Of a stretch of 64,000 bases of DNA, positions 33,245 to 43,598 are shown one piece after another. This DNA is from Heligmosomoides polygyrus polygyrus (Eukaryota; Nematoda; Chromadorea; Rhabditida; Heligmosomidae), in NCBI GenBank assembly GCA_947396885.1, contig OX377201.1, forward strand, positions 65,012,983 to 65,076,982, given 5' to 3'. The translations under genes were made by a program, and so were the position numbers. Positions within the stretch are counted from its first letter, which is position 1, and each line of letters opens with the position of its first letter. The notes under the pieces are model-generated. The model searched no databases. It was not told where the DNA came from and saw nothing but the letters and a program-made list of their open reading frames with translations.

Positions 33245-33540
33245 TGCAAAGATGGTGCAGCGCAGAAAAGTCGGACCCTCTACCTCCCCCTCATGGAGCA
33301 ACGTCGCTATCGACTGCGCTACGAGCCGCTTCCCGCCGGCAGCATTGCAAGACTCCCGAACTTGTGAGGCGCCGATTCCACTGTAACTTGAAGGATCCTC
33401 TACTCCTCGGGCGATTTGGTAAAAAAGAAACACATTTTTATACTAATTAAGGAGTGGCGATTATTCCTATATATGGTGGGATGACTCGCTCTCTCCGTTC
33501 AGACATACGCTTCAGACCCTTCCCTTTTCAGAGCACAAGA
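33245..33540 (-). repeat. SINE family 2 copy, inverted
   Basis: On the minus strand: GGGTCTGAAGCGTATGTCTG, then CGGCTCGTAGCGCAGTCGAT (A-box-like) and GCGACGTTGCTCCATGAGGG. The B-box region is degraded. Orientation is opposite to the copy at 31960-32345. 33541-33949 shows nothing recognised. Confidence 0.55.
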
Positions 33541-33949
33541 AATTTCTTGCGGGGTATTTCGGAATCGTTTCATTATTGTCCTTTACAAGAGTTCGCTGTG
33601 CATTACCAACTCACTATTGAGTCGGTATTGGCTCCTTGGGGTCTTAAAGCTGTTTTTTGTTTGTTCTGGAAGCGCAACATAGCTCTGCGGAGAGCTCTCC
33701 TTGTAAGGCAGCCAAATACGACATTTTTTACGTAGCGCTGGGGTTCCACTCTATTGGTGAACTAAGCTAGGCCAGATATGATGTAACTGAGTATTCATGT
33801 GCCTTGCTATCTGGGCATATAACCACTTAATTCAAGGTGAGGCGCTCCAAGCTGCTTTTCGCGCTCATGACTTCAATTGGTCAAGGAAATAAACGCGGAG
33901 TTACTGATGTGTTCCGTTTTTAAGAGGTTGCATGTCCCTATTATATCAC

Positions 33950-34175
33950 TTATCCGGTTGTATCCGAATCGGATATCCGAAATCCGGCTCGGCCGAAAAT
34001 GGCGTTATCTGGATCATCCGAAGATCCGGGGTTTCTAAAATTGCCCTCATCTGAATCATCCGAAGATCCGGGGTTTTTGAAATTACCCTCATCTGAATCA
34101 TCCAAAGATCCGGGGTTTGAAAAAATGGCCTATCCGAATCATCCGATTATCCGGAAAATCGGTGTCGGATCCAAT
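33950..34175. repeat. 42 bp minisatellite, copy 2
   Basis: Three to four units of the same 42 bp sequence as at 31690-31880 (GATCCGGGGTTTCTAAAATT, then GCCCTCATCTGAATCATCCGAA), flanked by CCGGATAT/ATCCGATT-rich sequence. Same orientation as the first array. Confidence 0.78.
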
Positions 34176-34269
34176 GTCTATTGCGTAGGGATTCCGAGTA
34201 AGGGCGACCAAAAGGAGAGGACCAACAAAGGGGAGCGTGAATAAGGGGGGGGGACTAGCCTTTTCCTTC

Positions 34270-34936
34270 AACATCGTTCTATATGTGTGTCGGATATCTG
34301 AAGACGGCTTACAGAAGTCGTGGCACGTGTGTCAGAGTGCAGGAGTGTCATAGACGTCGTGGCAACGTGAACCGGTACTCAGTGTCACATGTGCGGGCCT
34401 GACTCTCACTCCGTTTTTTGCCAACACATAGGAAAGGAAGTATTTTTTTTTGGGGGGGGGGGGTGGGAGGGGGAGAGGGAGGGAGGGATAGAGAAGGTGA
34501 CCACGGGATTCGGAGGAGTATTATTGCCGTCGGACAGTGAGCGGTGTCGACCAATATCGATTAATTTTAATTATGATTTTCCTGATTAGGCACCGGATTG
34601 GGACTCTCATTACCTGTTTCTCGACACGTAGAGAACGAGCGCTTCGGAGAATAAATCGCGTGCATGTGATGGAAGGTGGATGGGCTTCATATGCGCAGTA
34701 AAAATTCTGCTCTACCATATCCCACTGCACAAATCTATACAGTAAAACCAGTTTTTTTTCTGTAAGAAGGCCTGAAGAAGAAAGGAGGAAGATTGGGATT
34801 GTTCTATTCTCAGGGTTTGGCGGCGAAGCCCACAACCAGTTGGGATGGGGCTGTTCTATTCTCGGGGTTTGGGGGCGAAGCCCCCCAACCAGACGTTTGG
34901 CGGCCGCTAGGCCGCTAGGCCGCCAAACGTCTGGTT
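34270..34936 (+). repeat. Long dispersed repeat R3, empty-site copy
   Basis: Blocks GAACGAGCGCTTCGGAGAAT, AAAATTCTGCTCTACC, AGTAAAACCAGTTTTTTTTC, GGCCTGAAGAA, TTGTTCTATTCTC and GGGGCGAAGCC, with CCAGACGTTTGGCGGCC at its end, recur in order at 50310-51290. It ends in a 19 bp perfect hairpin. No coding. Confidence 0.65.
34887..34936. repeat. Perfect 19 bp hairpin
   Basis: AACCAGACGTTTGGCGGCC (34887-34905) and its exact reverse complement (34918-34936) flank a 12-base loop. The same arm motif occurs singly near 47818 and 51262. Confidence 0.9.
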
Positions 34937-36334
34937 TTAGATAATGCTTAAAAGAAGCATACACCGTATCCGTTCCATACCCTTTCCTAAGCGATCTTCC
35001 TTGCGATCAGGTGAGGTCATGCTCAAATTTTTCCTTTTTTTGAAAAATTAAGATTTTTACACCTGAAGTGATGTCTAGAGATAAGATGTAGCTTCAGAAA
35101 ACGAAAGAAGAAATGCTCTATCTTAGGGATCTAAAATCAAATTTTGGAAAAATGATCTTCATGCGCGGCCGAGGGGTGCGATTTCTCTGCGATTTTTGCG
35201 GAAATACTTGCCGAAAATTGCAGACCCCTGGCTGCTCATGAATATGCCTTTTTTGAAGAGCGCTTCTGTGATCATTAGAAAGAGAGTTTTCTGAATGCCG
35301 CCCACCTTTGCACATCTCTCAAAAATTAGCGAGCCACGATCGTTTATGTGCCTCCTACCTCGTATGACTGATCAGGGAGAAAATACCCGCGTATACCGAA
35401 CGGTGGCCGTTCGCGCGATCAAACCCGTTCAACAATACACGCAGTAATCGTGAGCAAGGATACAGTATTTTCTCATTTTGCCATGGATAGGGCATGAGAA
35501 AGAAATAGGGCGTAGCAACTGGAGCCGTAAGGGTATCTCACGCGTATGCTCAAAAAGAGCAGCGTGGTCATTTTTAGTCACCTAAGCTCACGAAATGTCG
35601 GAGGAATCCACACCAGCGAAGTTTAGCCCTTCCCAAAAAGGTGAACATCTATTGCCATAATTGCACCTCATCGCATGGTTGAGGGCAGTGCTCCGAACAC
35701 ACTTTGAAGAGGAAAAACGAGAATGATGCTTCCTTCTATGAATGCAGTGGCATCCGATGCACGAAAACATCTGACCCAGTAAGATAAAGAGCTCCTGCCA
35801 ATGTAAAGGTAAAAGGCTGTTAGCATATCTTTGCAATCTGACGAAGTAAGCATGCATTTTAGATAAGAAATGCTTGCTTCATAACGGATCTTCTTCTTGG
35901 TCACTACTATCAGCTCGGGAACTCCGCTAGTGCTTCTATGGAACTCGAGATTGTTAAGAAGTGTTCCAAGTGCGCGATACGCCTACTTCTACACCCGCCT
36001 CTGATTCTGTGTTTTTAGCACATTTTGATGATGCTGAAGCCAAAATAGCCTTGGCTAGTGACTTGACCATGTTACGGAACGAAGGGCATGACAATATGCG
36101 AAGACGAATCTTTGGAGCAAAACCCGTTCGGAGAGGTCCTTTCTGAGCATGAATCTTTTGCGATCAACTTCTTATTGGAGCTTTGATCCGAATGAAGCGT
36201 TGGGATTTTAACAGTTACATTAGTGACACATCCGGCTAAGACTCTCCTAATGAGCGGTTTTCCCTAAAGTTTCGAACTTACCGTCCTGAAAACGGCTGTG
36301 TTTACCGTTGTGAAAACGCAGAACAACGATATTC
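34937..36334. other. No gene recognised
   Basis: 34990-35090 (AGGTGAGGTCATGCTCAAAT... TTTTTACACCTGAAG) is an inverted partner of 48170-48245 and 48355-48420, so it is repeat-derived. A short frame at 35961-36146 (HFDDAEAKIALASDLTMLRN preceded by a TTTTTAG) is not recognised. Confidence 0.4.
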
Positions 36335-36640
36335 GACCTGGTAATGATGTTTGAAATCCTGACGGGAAGGGTTAATATTGATGCTTCTGAATTCTTCTCG
36401 GTAGACGCTTCAGATGCCTCTCAGTAGTTTTAAAAAGCTTGTCGATCAGCGAATTAAGGAGCTCTAATTGTGTTGTGTTTCTCTTGGCAATTGTTGCTTT
36501 CTGCATCTCATTTTTATTTGTCGTGGTATTAATCGCACTACATTTGGAATTTCATTGTTTGGCTCTCTTATTTAGTTTTACAGCGTAGATGAAGATTGTA
36601 GCACCCCGCGATAACTCGCTCCTCGAAATAAATAAATATT
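36335..36640 (+). mobile_element. Second CR1/Jockey-like LINE 3' fragment
   Basis: FEILTGRVNIDASEFFSVDA, then LSSFKKLVDQRIKEL match the tail protein of 23836-24070, with a deletion between them. An A/T-rich 3' UTR ends in AAATAAATAAATATT. 36641-37759 shows nothing recognised. Confidence 0.5.
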
Positions 36641-37759
36641 AACAAATAAACTTATTTCTACCTTCCTTAATGTTATTTACCGCTGAAAGTTGTTTTCTTT
36701 ATTACGGCGCTCCTGCAATTACTACGTGAAGGTATGTTCTGGTGTGTTATACGTTAACCTCTTCGACGCGGGCATCTTCTCTTACGGTAGCGAGTATTTT
36801 CTTCCCTTGATCGCGGGCATTTTCCCACCAGTTGCGGGCCTTTTCAACGCACGCAACGCGCGTCGTGAGATTCGGGCATTTTCTCCGTGGACCAGACCCT
36901 GATGCTGACCTATTCACCATAGTAATGCTGTCAGGATAGGTTTCCTATGTGCATTCTCATAATTACCAGCAGAAACGAGCCAACCAGGCTTTTTATGTTC
37001 CCACGGAGGACCACATCAGCAGGCCACTGGAGCGCAACGAGCCATATCCGACCATCAAATAAGGCCCTTCGTTCCTGCTCATTTGACGTTCACTGCACCA
37101 CTATCATGAGCAAACCTGAATTGGTTGCTATTGACTGAGATTACGCCTCTTCTTTCCTTGTAAAATCTCACCTGTTTCATTTCTTCTAACAAACTCTCCT
37201 GCGCTGAAAATTTAGCTTCGTTCAGATGACGTTTACTGGATTGCACACCGTTGTCAGCGTCTAGCGACTGCCACTGTGCCGAAGTCGGTCTTCTGATAAG
37301 TTCATTTACTTGCCAAGCAGCCCTGGCAATGGTCTAATTGAGAGCATACGGGATTATTGTGGAGGACGAATGCGCGGCGTACACCAAAGGACCTGTCTCA
37401 TCATTTTCCATAATCTATAGTTTTAAAATTTATGGGTGCACAAGTACAGCTATAAAAGAATGTATGCCGCAAAATTTTAGGGAACAATTTAGCTTTGCCT
37501 GAGATAGGTCGAGAAAAAAATATTAGGAGAGGTAAAATAAAACTGAAGACTATTTGTAGGGAACTGTTCTGGAAATTATAAGACATACATAAGAGGGTTT
37601 AGAACTTCTACTGAACCACAATGGAAAAAATCTTTGAAGAATAATTGCAAAAAATAATTTGGGAGAAAAACTTATCAGTTGCTTTCACTATAGCCTATGT
37701 CATCTGTCGTCCCGTTCCGTTACCAAGTTGCGCGACGGACGTCAGCAACGCCTCCATTC

Positions 37760-38330
37760 GTCCCTGAACGTGCTATGTACTCCAATTGTAAGGGATTTTC
37801 CTCGTTCGAGAGACTCAAGACGAAGAACGTCCGACTCCGTGCCCACCTATTCGACTCCACCGTTCTTCCTGCCCTAACATACGCCTCGGAGACCTGGGCC
37901 ATACGAAAGCAGGGTAAACACGCGATCAGCTTCGAGCGTGGAATCAAGAGGACGATGCTCGGAGTGACACGACTCACGAAAGTGAGAGAAGGCCTCTGGA
38001 GTTCCGAGCTTCGTCGACGTTTGAAGATCAGAGATGCGTGGTTGAAGTCATCGAATATTAGGTAATACGGGCACGTAATGTCGCTTCGCAGGAGAGCCGT
38101 CACCGACAGGATTCCGCGGGATATCAAGAAAACACCAGGACGCCCACCATCGCGTTGGTCGGACTTCTTCGTGAAAGCGCTGAACGAACGATATGACGCT
38201 CTTCGTGTTCCTCGAGCGAGGAGGATCCATTGAGGCACTCTGGCACGCGACAGGCACGCATGGAGACGCTACTGGCGCCCGCTCGAGCAGTTCGCCTATC
38301 AACGGGACGACTGGTGACACAGGTGATGCT
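37760..38330 (+). pseudogene. RTE-B 3' fragment (RT C-terminal tail)
   Basis: Reads [92 protein letters not shown] and WRRYWRPLEQF. This is the same tail as 7030-7434 but extending further downstream. Stops after SNIR and ARRIH plus indels; no RT core. Confidence 0.85.
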
Positions 38331-38699
38331 AGTGAATCTTAAAAAGAAGGTATTCAAATTTTTCAAATTAGCATTGTTCCCAGGTGAAGCTTAGCCTACT
38401 GCCAGCTTAGCACAAGCTTTTGTTGAAGTTCTATTGTTCTTGCTCTGCGACCATTATGTATGCTTACGCCCTTCCTATCTCAACGGGTGTAGTTTAGCTG
38501 AAAAAGAATGCTTATTGATTTATCGATCGATATGGGTTGGTTGTCGATTTGACTAGACATCGTTTACAGGGAAGGCGAAGTGCCGTCGGGGATTTCCTCA
38601 CGCGGGTCACTTTGACGGGCTTTTCACGTGAAGCAGGGTGAACTATTGACGCACAAACACACGTACGGACGGACTGTAGGTTGCGGCTGTCCTTCATCT

Positions 38700-38992
38700 T
38701 CCCCAATGGTCCTCACCTGCTGTCACCGCACCCGATTCCAGATTCCTGGTTCGGATTTCTCGCCCAGCCCAACTAAGCCTTCCATCCCTCAAGGGTCGGC
38801 GAATTAGTACCAGACTTGTCTGGAGAGGATAAAGCGCTGAGGTGTTCATCATCTGACCACCGCAAGTGATTGTATGGCCAAATACGCCTTCAGATCGCCT
38901 CCACGACATCGCGTAGAAGTATAGTGCATGGCGCATCTCAAGGGGGATTGAGTAACGCCGTCCCTTGTCCTTATCCTTTACGTTTTTCGGTA
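38700..38992 (+). repeat. SINE family 1 copy
   Basis: tRNA-like head degraded, but CCTGGTTCGGATTTCTCGCC (B box) and the body to ACGCCGTCCCTTGTCCTTAT follow the 50743-51044 copy closely. TSD not clear. Confidence 0.8.
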
Positions 38993-39182
38993 CAGTGGAG
39001 TAGTACGGGTTTCGTTCTCCTGTGGGACTAGAGTCTGAAGTCAGCCTGTCATCCTGCTGTGAGCTGGGAGGTTAACAGACGTCATTTTAAGTGACAGGAC
39101 AACACTTTTATGAATTATTCACCTATTTATTTATTTAACACTTACATTATACCATGCACGGATGTTTTATACATCATCATTT

Positions 39183-40775
39183 TCAATAGCGTTTGTCCCG
39201 CTTGGTGGCGGGGTCCGCTCTTCTGGTCTGGTGACGCCACTTCTCCCGATCAAACGCTTGGTCGGGATGGACACCAGCTAACTTCAAGTCCATATGCAAC
39301 GTATCTAGCCAACGTTTTTTCGGGCGTCCTCTGGGCCGTTTTCCAGGGACTTCAAGATTCAGGCCAATCTTACACACGGTGTCGTCGTTAGCGCGAAGGA
39401 CATGACCATACCATCGTAGACGTGCTTCGCGCAACTTGTCAGCTATCGAGGTGACACCGAACCTTTGTCGCATGGTTTCATTGCGAACGCGGTCCAATCG
39501 CGTTACACCAGCCGTCCACCTTAGCATTTTCGTCTCCATTACACTGAGGCAGCTTTCAATTTCCTTCGTCACAGGCCAGCACTCAGCACCGTACGTCGCT
39601 ACTGGGCGGACGACTGCTCTATACACCTTTGACTTGAGGTACTCAGGTATTGTCTTGTCGCAAAGCACCCCAGTCAACGAACGCCATTTGGACCAGGCTG
39701 CACTCACACGTGCGTTCACCTCCAACTTTAGACAGCCATCGGACGCGACTGTTGATCCAAGATACTTGAAAGATGTAACTCGTGAGAGCTCAGTACCATT
39801 GATCTTGAAGGATCCATGCTCATTCACATCCGTCGTCAAGTATTCCGTCTTTTTGACGTTTAGCTTGAGTCCGAACAATGCTAAGCGATCGCACCACGCC
39901 TGTGCCTGTCGCTCGAGCTCTGCTTTGTCTTCGCATGCAAGCATGACGTTATCGGCATACAGCAGCGTCCAAGGAGCTGCCCTTTGGAGATCGCGTGTAA
40001 TTGCATCCATGACGATCACGAAGAGCAGTGGGGAGAGCGCAGATCCCTGGTGCACTCCGACAGAGATTGGAAACTCCATCGAGGTGCCCGCTGGTGCTCG
40101 CACTCGGCTTATTGGGCACGAGTAGAGGATGCGCACCCACTCAATAAGCTCTTCAGGGATACCATGTCGTCGCAACGCGTACCATATCACTTCCCGCGGA
40201 ACGCGGTCGAAGGCCTTCTCCAAGTCCAGGAAAGCAAAATGCACCGGTTTCTGTTTCTCGCGGTGTTTCTCTAGCAAAAGACGAACAGCGTGAATGGCAT
40301 CAACAGTGCCACAGCTAGAGACGAAACCACACTGATTCGTGGAAAGCTGGACGACATCCCGAATACGTCCATCGACAATTCGCTCAAAGATTTTCATGGT
40401 GTGCGAAAGAAGGCGAATTGGTCGGTAACTAGCACAGTCTGCAGGACTGCCCTTCTTCTTCCAAATCGGAATAGTCGTGCTTTGCTGCCAACCCTCAGGC
40501 ACTTTCTTCTCATCAACAACCTGATTGAAAAACTCAGTCAGCCAGTCAGCAGGGCACCAGCCCTTCGACTTCCACAGGTCAGCTGGCAGGTCATCGGGAC
40601 CAGTGGCTTTGCCTGACTTCATCTTCCTCAGGGCTGCTTCAGTTTCGCTCACTGTGATCTTCTGAACAGGACCGTATACAGGTGATGCAAAAGGAACAGC
40701 AGGATGTTCAAATTCTACATTCGAGATTTCCTCGAAGTATTCGCGCCATCTCTTCACAGCCCTCTTACGATCCAT
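39183..40775 (-). CDS. RTE-A reverse transcriptase ORF (catalytic YADN)
   Basis: 530 codons. RT motifs in order: ALRKMKSGKATGPDDLPADL, SYRPIRLLSHTMKIFERIVD, STNQCGFVSSCGTVDAIHAV, FLDLEKAFDRVPREVIWYAL, GVHQGSALSPLLF, then LLYADNVMLACEDKAELE and LFGLKLNVKKTEYL. The tail includes LRWTAGVTRLDRVRNETMRQ and RPRGRPKKRWLDTLHMDLKL. The second Asp of YADD is Asn here; the 57507 copy keeps YADD. The frame is shifted relative to the endonuclease ORF, which ends at 40775. Confidence 0.9.
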   Translation of the reverse strand: MDRKRAVKRWREYFEEISNVEFEHPAVPFASPVYGPVQKITVSETEAALRKMKSGKATGPDDLPADLWKSKGWCPADWLTEFFNQVVDEKKVPEGWQQSTTIPIWKKKGSPADCASYRPIRLLSHTMKIFERIVDGRIRDVVQLSTNQCGFVSSCGTVDAIHAVRLLLEKHREKQKPVHFAFLDLEKAFDRVPREVIWYALRRHGIPEELIEWVRILYSCPISRVRAPAGTSMEFPISVGVHQGSALSPLLFVIVMDAITRDLQRAAPWTLLYADNVMLACEDKAELERQAQAWCDRLALFGLKLNVKKTEYLTTDVNEHGSFKINGTELSRVTSFKYLGSTVASDGCLKLEVNARVSAAWSKWRSLTGVLCDKTIPEYLKSKVYRAVVRPVATYGAECWPVTKEIESCLSVMETKMLRWTAGVTRLDRVRNETMRQRFGVTSIADKLREARLRWYGHVLRANDDTVCKIGLNLEVPGKRPRGRPKKRWLDTLHMDLKLAGVHPDQAFDREKWRHQTRRADPATKRDKRY

Positions 40776-41623
40776 CAGAAGATGACCGTTCTCGTCGTTA
40801 ATGCCAAGAACTTCTCGATGTCTTCTGCTTGGCGACAGCGAGCTTTGGCGAGGCGGTAAAGATAACGCTCGCCATCGCGCGTCTCCAGTTTTTCACTAAC
40901 ATCAGCGTAGTGTGCGGCTTTAGCACCGGCCACTGCCTTCTTTGCCGCTTTCTTCGCTTCTTGATAATTCCGCCAATTATCGACTGTTTTATCACCGATA
41001 AATACGTGATATAGCCGTTTCTTTTCCCTAACCTTCTCTCTGACATCGTCAGTCCACAGCCAAACCTGCTTGTCGACCCGACGCCGTCCAGGCTTCGTTG
41101 TGCCGAGTTCGAGGCGCGCAGCCCGAGTTATCGCATCGGTAACATCCTTCCAGGTTTCGTCGACAGTTGTTACCGTCGGCAACCGAATGCGAGAAATAAC
41201 AGCTGCTTCCTTCTCTTTCAGTCGCCACCATTTGATTCTAGCCGTCCCGCATCGCTCAAAACGTTTACACCTCGGAGGTGTGATCTTCAGCGAGCAGATA
41301 AGTGGACGGTGTTGCGTGGCAACCGTCTCATACGGCACGGTCTTCGCGTCTGTGACAAGACCTTGGTCGCGACGCTTAACAAGGACATAGTCAATCTGCG
41401 TTTTGGCGTTCCCGCTATAAAACGAGATGAGGTGGGAGTCACTCTTTCGAAACTTGGTGTTCACGATGGTGAAGTCGTGTGAGTCTGCATACTCAAGTAT
41501 ACGCTCACCATCGGCGTTGCGTGACCCATAGCCAAAACCACCATGACAGCTGTAACCATCTTTCGTTGCTCCGACGTGACCATTAAGGTTACCTGCCACA
41601 ACAATCATGTTTTGTGACGGCAC
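40775..41623 (-). pseudogene. RTE-A endonuclease C-terminal part and linker
   Basis: Begins within SQNMIVVAGNLNGHVGATKD, in frame with the preceding ORF. It continues with TQIDYVLVKRRDQ and ATQHRPLICSLKI (endonuclease core), then the linker VWLWTDDVREKVREKKRLYH and YLYRLAKARCRQAEDIEKF. GNLN replaces the GDLN/DDLN catalytic Asp. It ends in a frameshift (LALTTRTVIF) just before the RT ORF. Confidence 0.85.
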
Positions 41624-41656
41624 TTCCGCTGTCTTCTCATCAAGCAGGGACCAGAA

Positions 41657-41989
41657 CTAGTCCTTGGTTTGCTCGGAGCAACCTGTCTGCGGAGCATACG
41701 CGGAAAAGAAATGACACCGTCGCTCTTCTACGGCGACAACAATCTTCATCAAGCGGTCATCGAAACGTTCTACGCTTGCAATCGCGTCACGGAAACGCTC
41801 GGAGACGATCATACCGACACCACTGGTGGTCCTGGGACTTCCACATAGAACGGCTTTGAAGCCACATCCTATGTCCCTTGACTTGCTGCAGGACCACCTC
41901 GTCTCCTGCACCGCACAGAAATCTATCTTTCTTCGCTCCAGTGCTTCTACCAACTCGCACGAGCGGCCCGACAACGTACCCACATTCAA
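41657..41989 (-). pseudogene. RTE-A endonuclease N-terminal part
   Basis: Starts MNVGTLSGRSCELVEALERR, then VQETRWSCSKSRDIG, GVGMIVSERFRDAIASVERF and HFFSAYAPQTGCSEQTKD. An in-frame TAG follows, after which the same frame continues into the ORF ending at 40775. Confidence 0.88.
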
Positions 41990-42574
41990 CGTTGCTACGC
42001 GGGTCTTGCCTACGTTACGGGACTTTCGGACTAGCTGCCCCCCGATGCCGTCCTCGCATCAGGGACCCTCCCATACTTCTCACACCCGCCGGGCTTTGCG
42101 AGTGCGCGTCGGTTCCCGCGGACGCCGTAGCACTATCTCGAGAACTCTGAAACGTCATTGACCATATGATGTGACACAGGATGTTCATAGGCCGGCCTGT
42201 CACTAAGACCTGTCGCCTGCATTCGATTGTCCGTGATTGGCTCGGCTCGCAAAAGCAAGCAGTTTCCAGTGGCACCACGTGGAGGAACGGACATCGCCAC
42301 CGCACGGATGTTTTATACACAGAAATGAAAATGTTCTGAAGCTAAATCAACTGAGAAGGCATTGTTTGCGAGGACCCACCACTTCAAATTGAAATTTCTT
42401 AGCAATCACGCTTTGGGATGGAAGTATGGTAAGATCTCTGCAAGTATGTACTTGAAGCCCCGCCTATAATCTATAGGTGAAAGAGGTGATCTGGCCGATG
42501 TTCAGGCGATCTAGTCCTACAGCAGGATTATTCCTTTCACAAGGTTCTGGGCAGTGAAGTACCAAATATTAGGG

Positions 42575-43598
42575 TAGGTTAATCGGAATGTCTTGATAGG
42601 GTTTTCATTTTCTTCTTTATTTCTTTACTCAGCATGCAATGCAATTCAATCAAGAGGATAATCACCGTTGTCAGTCACCACAGTAGTTCACCTAATTCGC
42701 AGGTCAGCGATCCACATTTCCCAGAACTGGGGAGACCGGGATTCAAAAATTCGGCGACTGCTGAAACTTGATTATTCAAACCTTGTGAAACTTTTCTTAG
42801 CCAAGGAAGGTCATAGGGAACGGAACAAGTGGTGATTTGAGGGAGCTATGTCAGGAGGATATGACGGATAGGGTACGGTCTCCCAGCGCAGCTCTTCGAT
42901 TTTTTGAGGGTCGCTTGAGATACATGAGATACATGGGGTCTGGTGTTATCATGAAGAATTTGCACTGAAGGTCGTGTCGGCTGCTTTTCCCGAACATCTT
43001 CCGCGGGTTTATGGAGCTGACTGTCGCAAGCGAAACCGTATTCCCTTATGGGAGCAGCTCGTAGTACAGCATTCCCTTGGAGGCCCAGAAGCAGTGTAGA
43101 ACCTTCTAGAGGTCACGTTCGACTATGCTTGCGTAGGCGGCTCTTCGCCCCGAGGAAACCTAACGGCACCGTTTGCGTTGGAGTCGTAGAGAACACACCT
43201 CTCATCTCCGATAACAGCTCTTCCAGAAACTCCTTGCAAACGAGCGGAGAAGGAGATCAATATGCGAGGGAACCGCGTGCTATCGGTCAGGGCATGCTGG
43301 ATCCACCGATTCAGCACTTGCCCGAGAGCTTCGTTGCATTCACTGTCGATTGCGTACTTCCGAGTCAAGTCGCAAGACTCCGGGTGGTATCCTCCGGATC
43401 CTCCTTGACAGCGTCAAGAACGGCGCAGTCATCCAGTGTTTGGGGGCGTCCCGACATTTGTGCGCATTTGTATTCCTTTTGCAGAGAAGCTTCGAGAATG
43501 ATCTACGGCTACCACATGGTAGATCATGGATATCAATCGAAATTCGGAAGTTTTCGACTTTGGTAAGAAACATTATCCGCCCTCTCCGACCAACCTAA
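42575..43598 (-). mobile_element. Decayed mariner element
   Basis: Minus strand begins TTAGGTTGGTCGGAGAGGGC (43598) and ends near CATTCCGATTAACCTA (42575). Between them: VIGDERCVLYDSNANGAVRF (first catalytic region), then pieces resembling the Pro-rich third region (YPSYPPDIAPSNHHLFRSL). Many stops and frameshifts. 42320-42574 shows nothing recognised. Confidence 0.75.

Larger units (their letters stand above)
39174..42301 (-). mobile_element. RTE-clade LINE, family A, full-length but inactive
   Basis: 3128 bp bounded by an exact 18 bp target-site duplication GCACGGATGTTTTATACA (39156-39173 and 42302-42319). On the minus strand the element starts GTGGCGATGTCCGTTCCTCC, the same start as the copy at 57507. 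It carries one long endonuclease-RT frame and ends with a short GATGATG tail. One stop, one frameshift and two catalytic Asp-to-Asn changes inactivate it. Confidence 0.93.

Noticed and set aside
39436..40125. 229-codon plus-strand ORF
   Set aside because: Antisense shadow of the RTE-A reverse transcriptase; no domain of its own.
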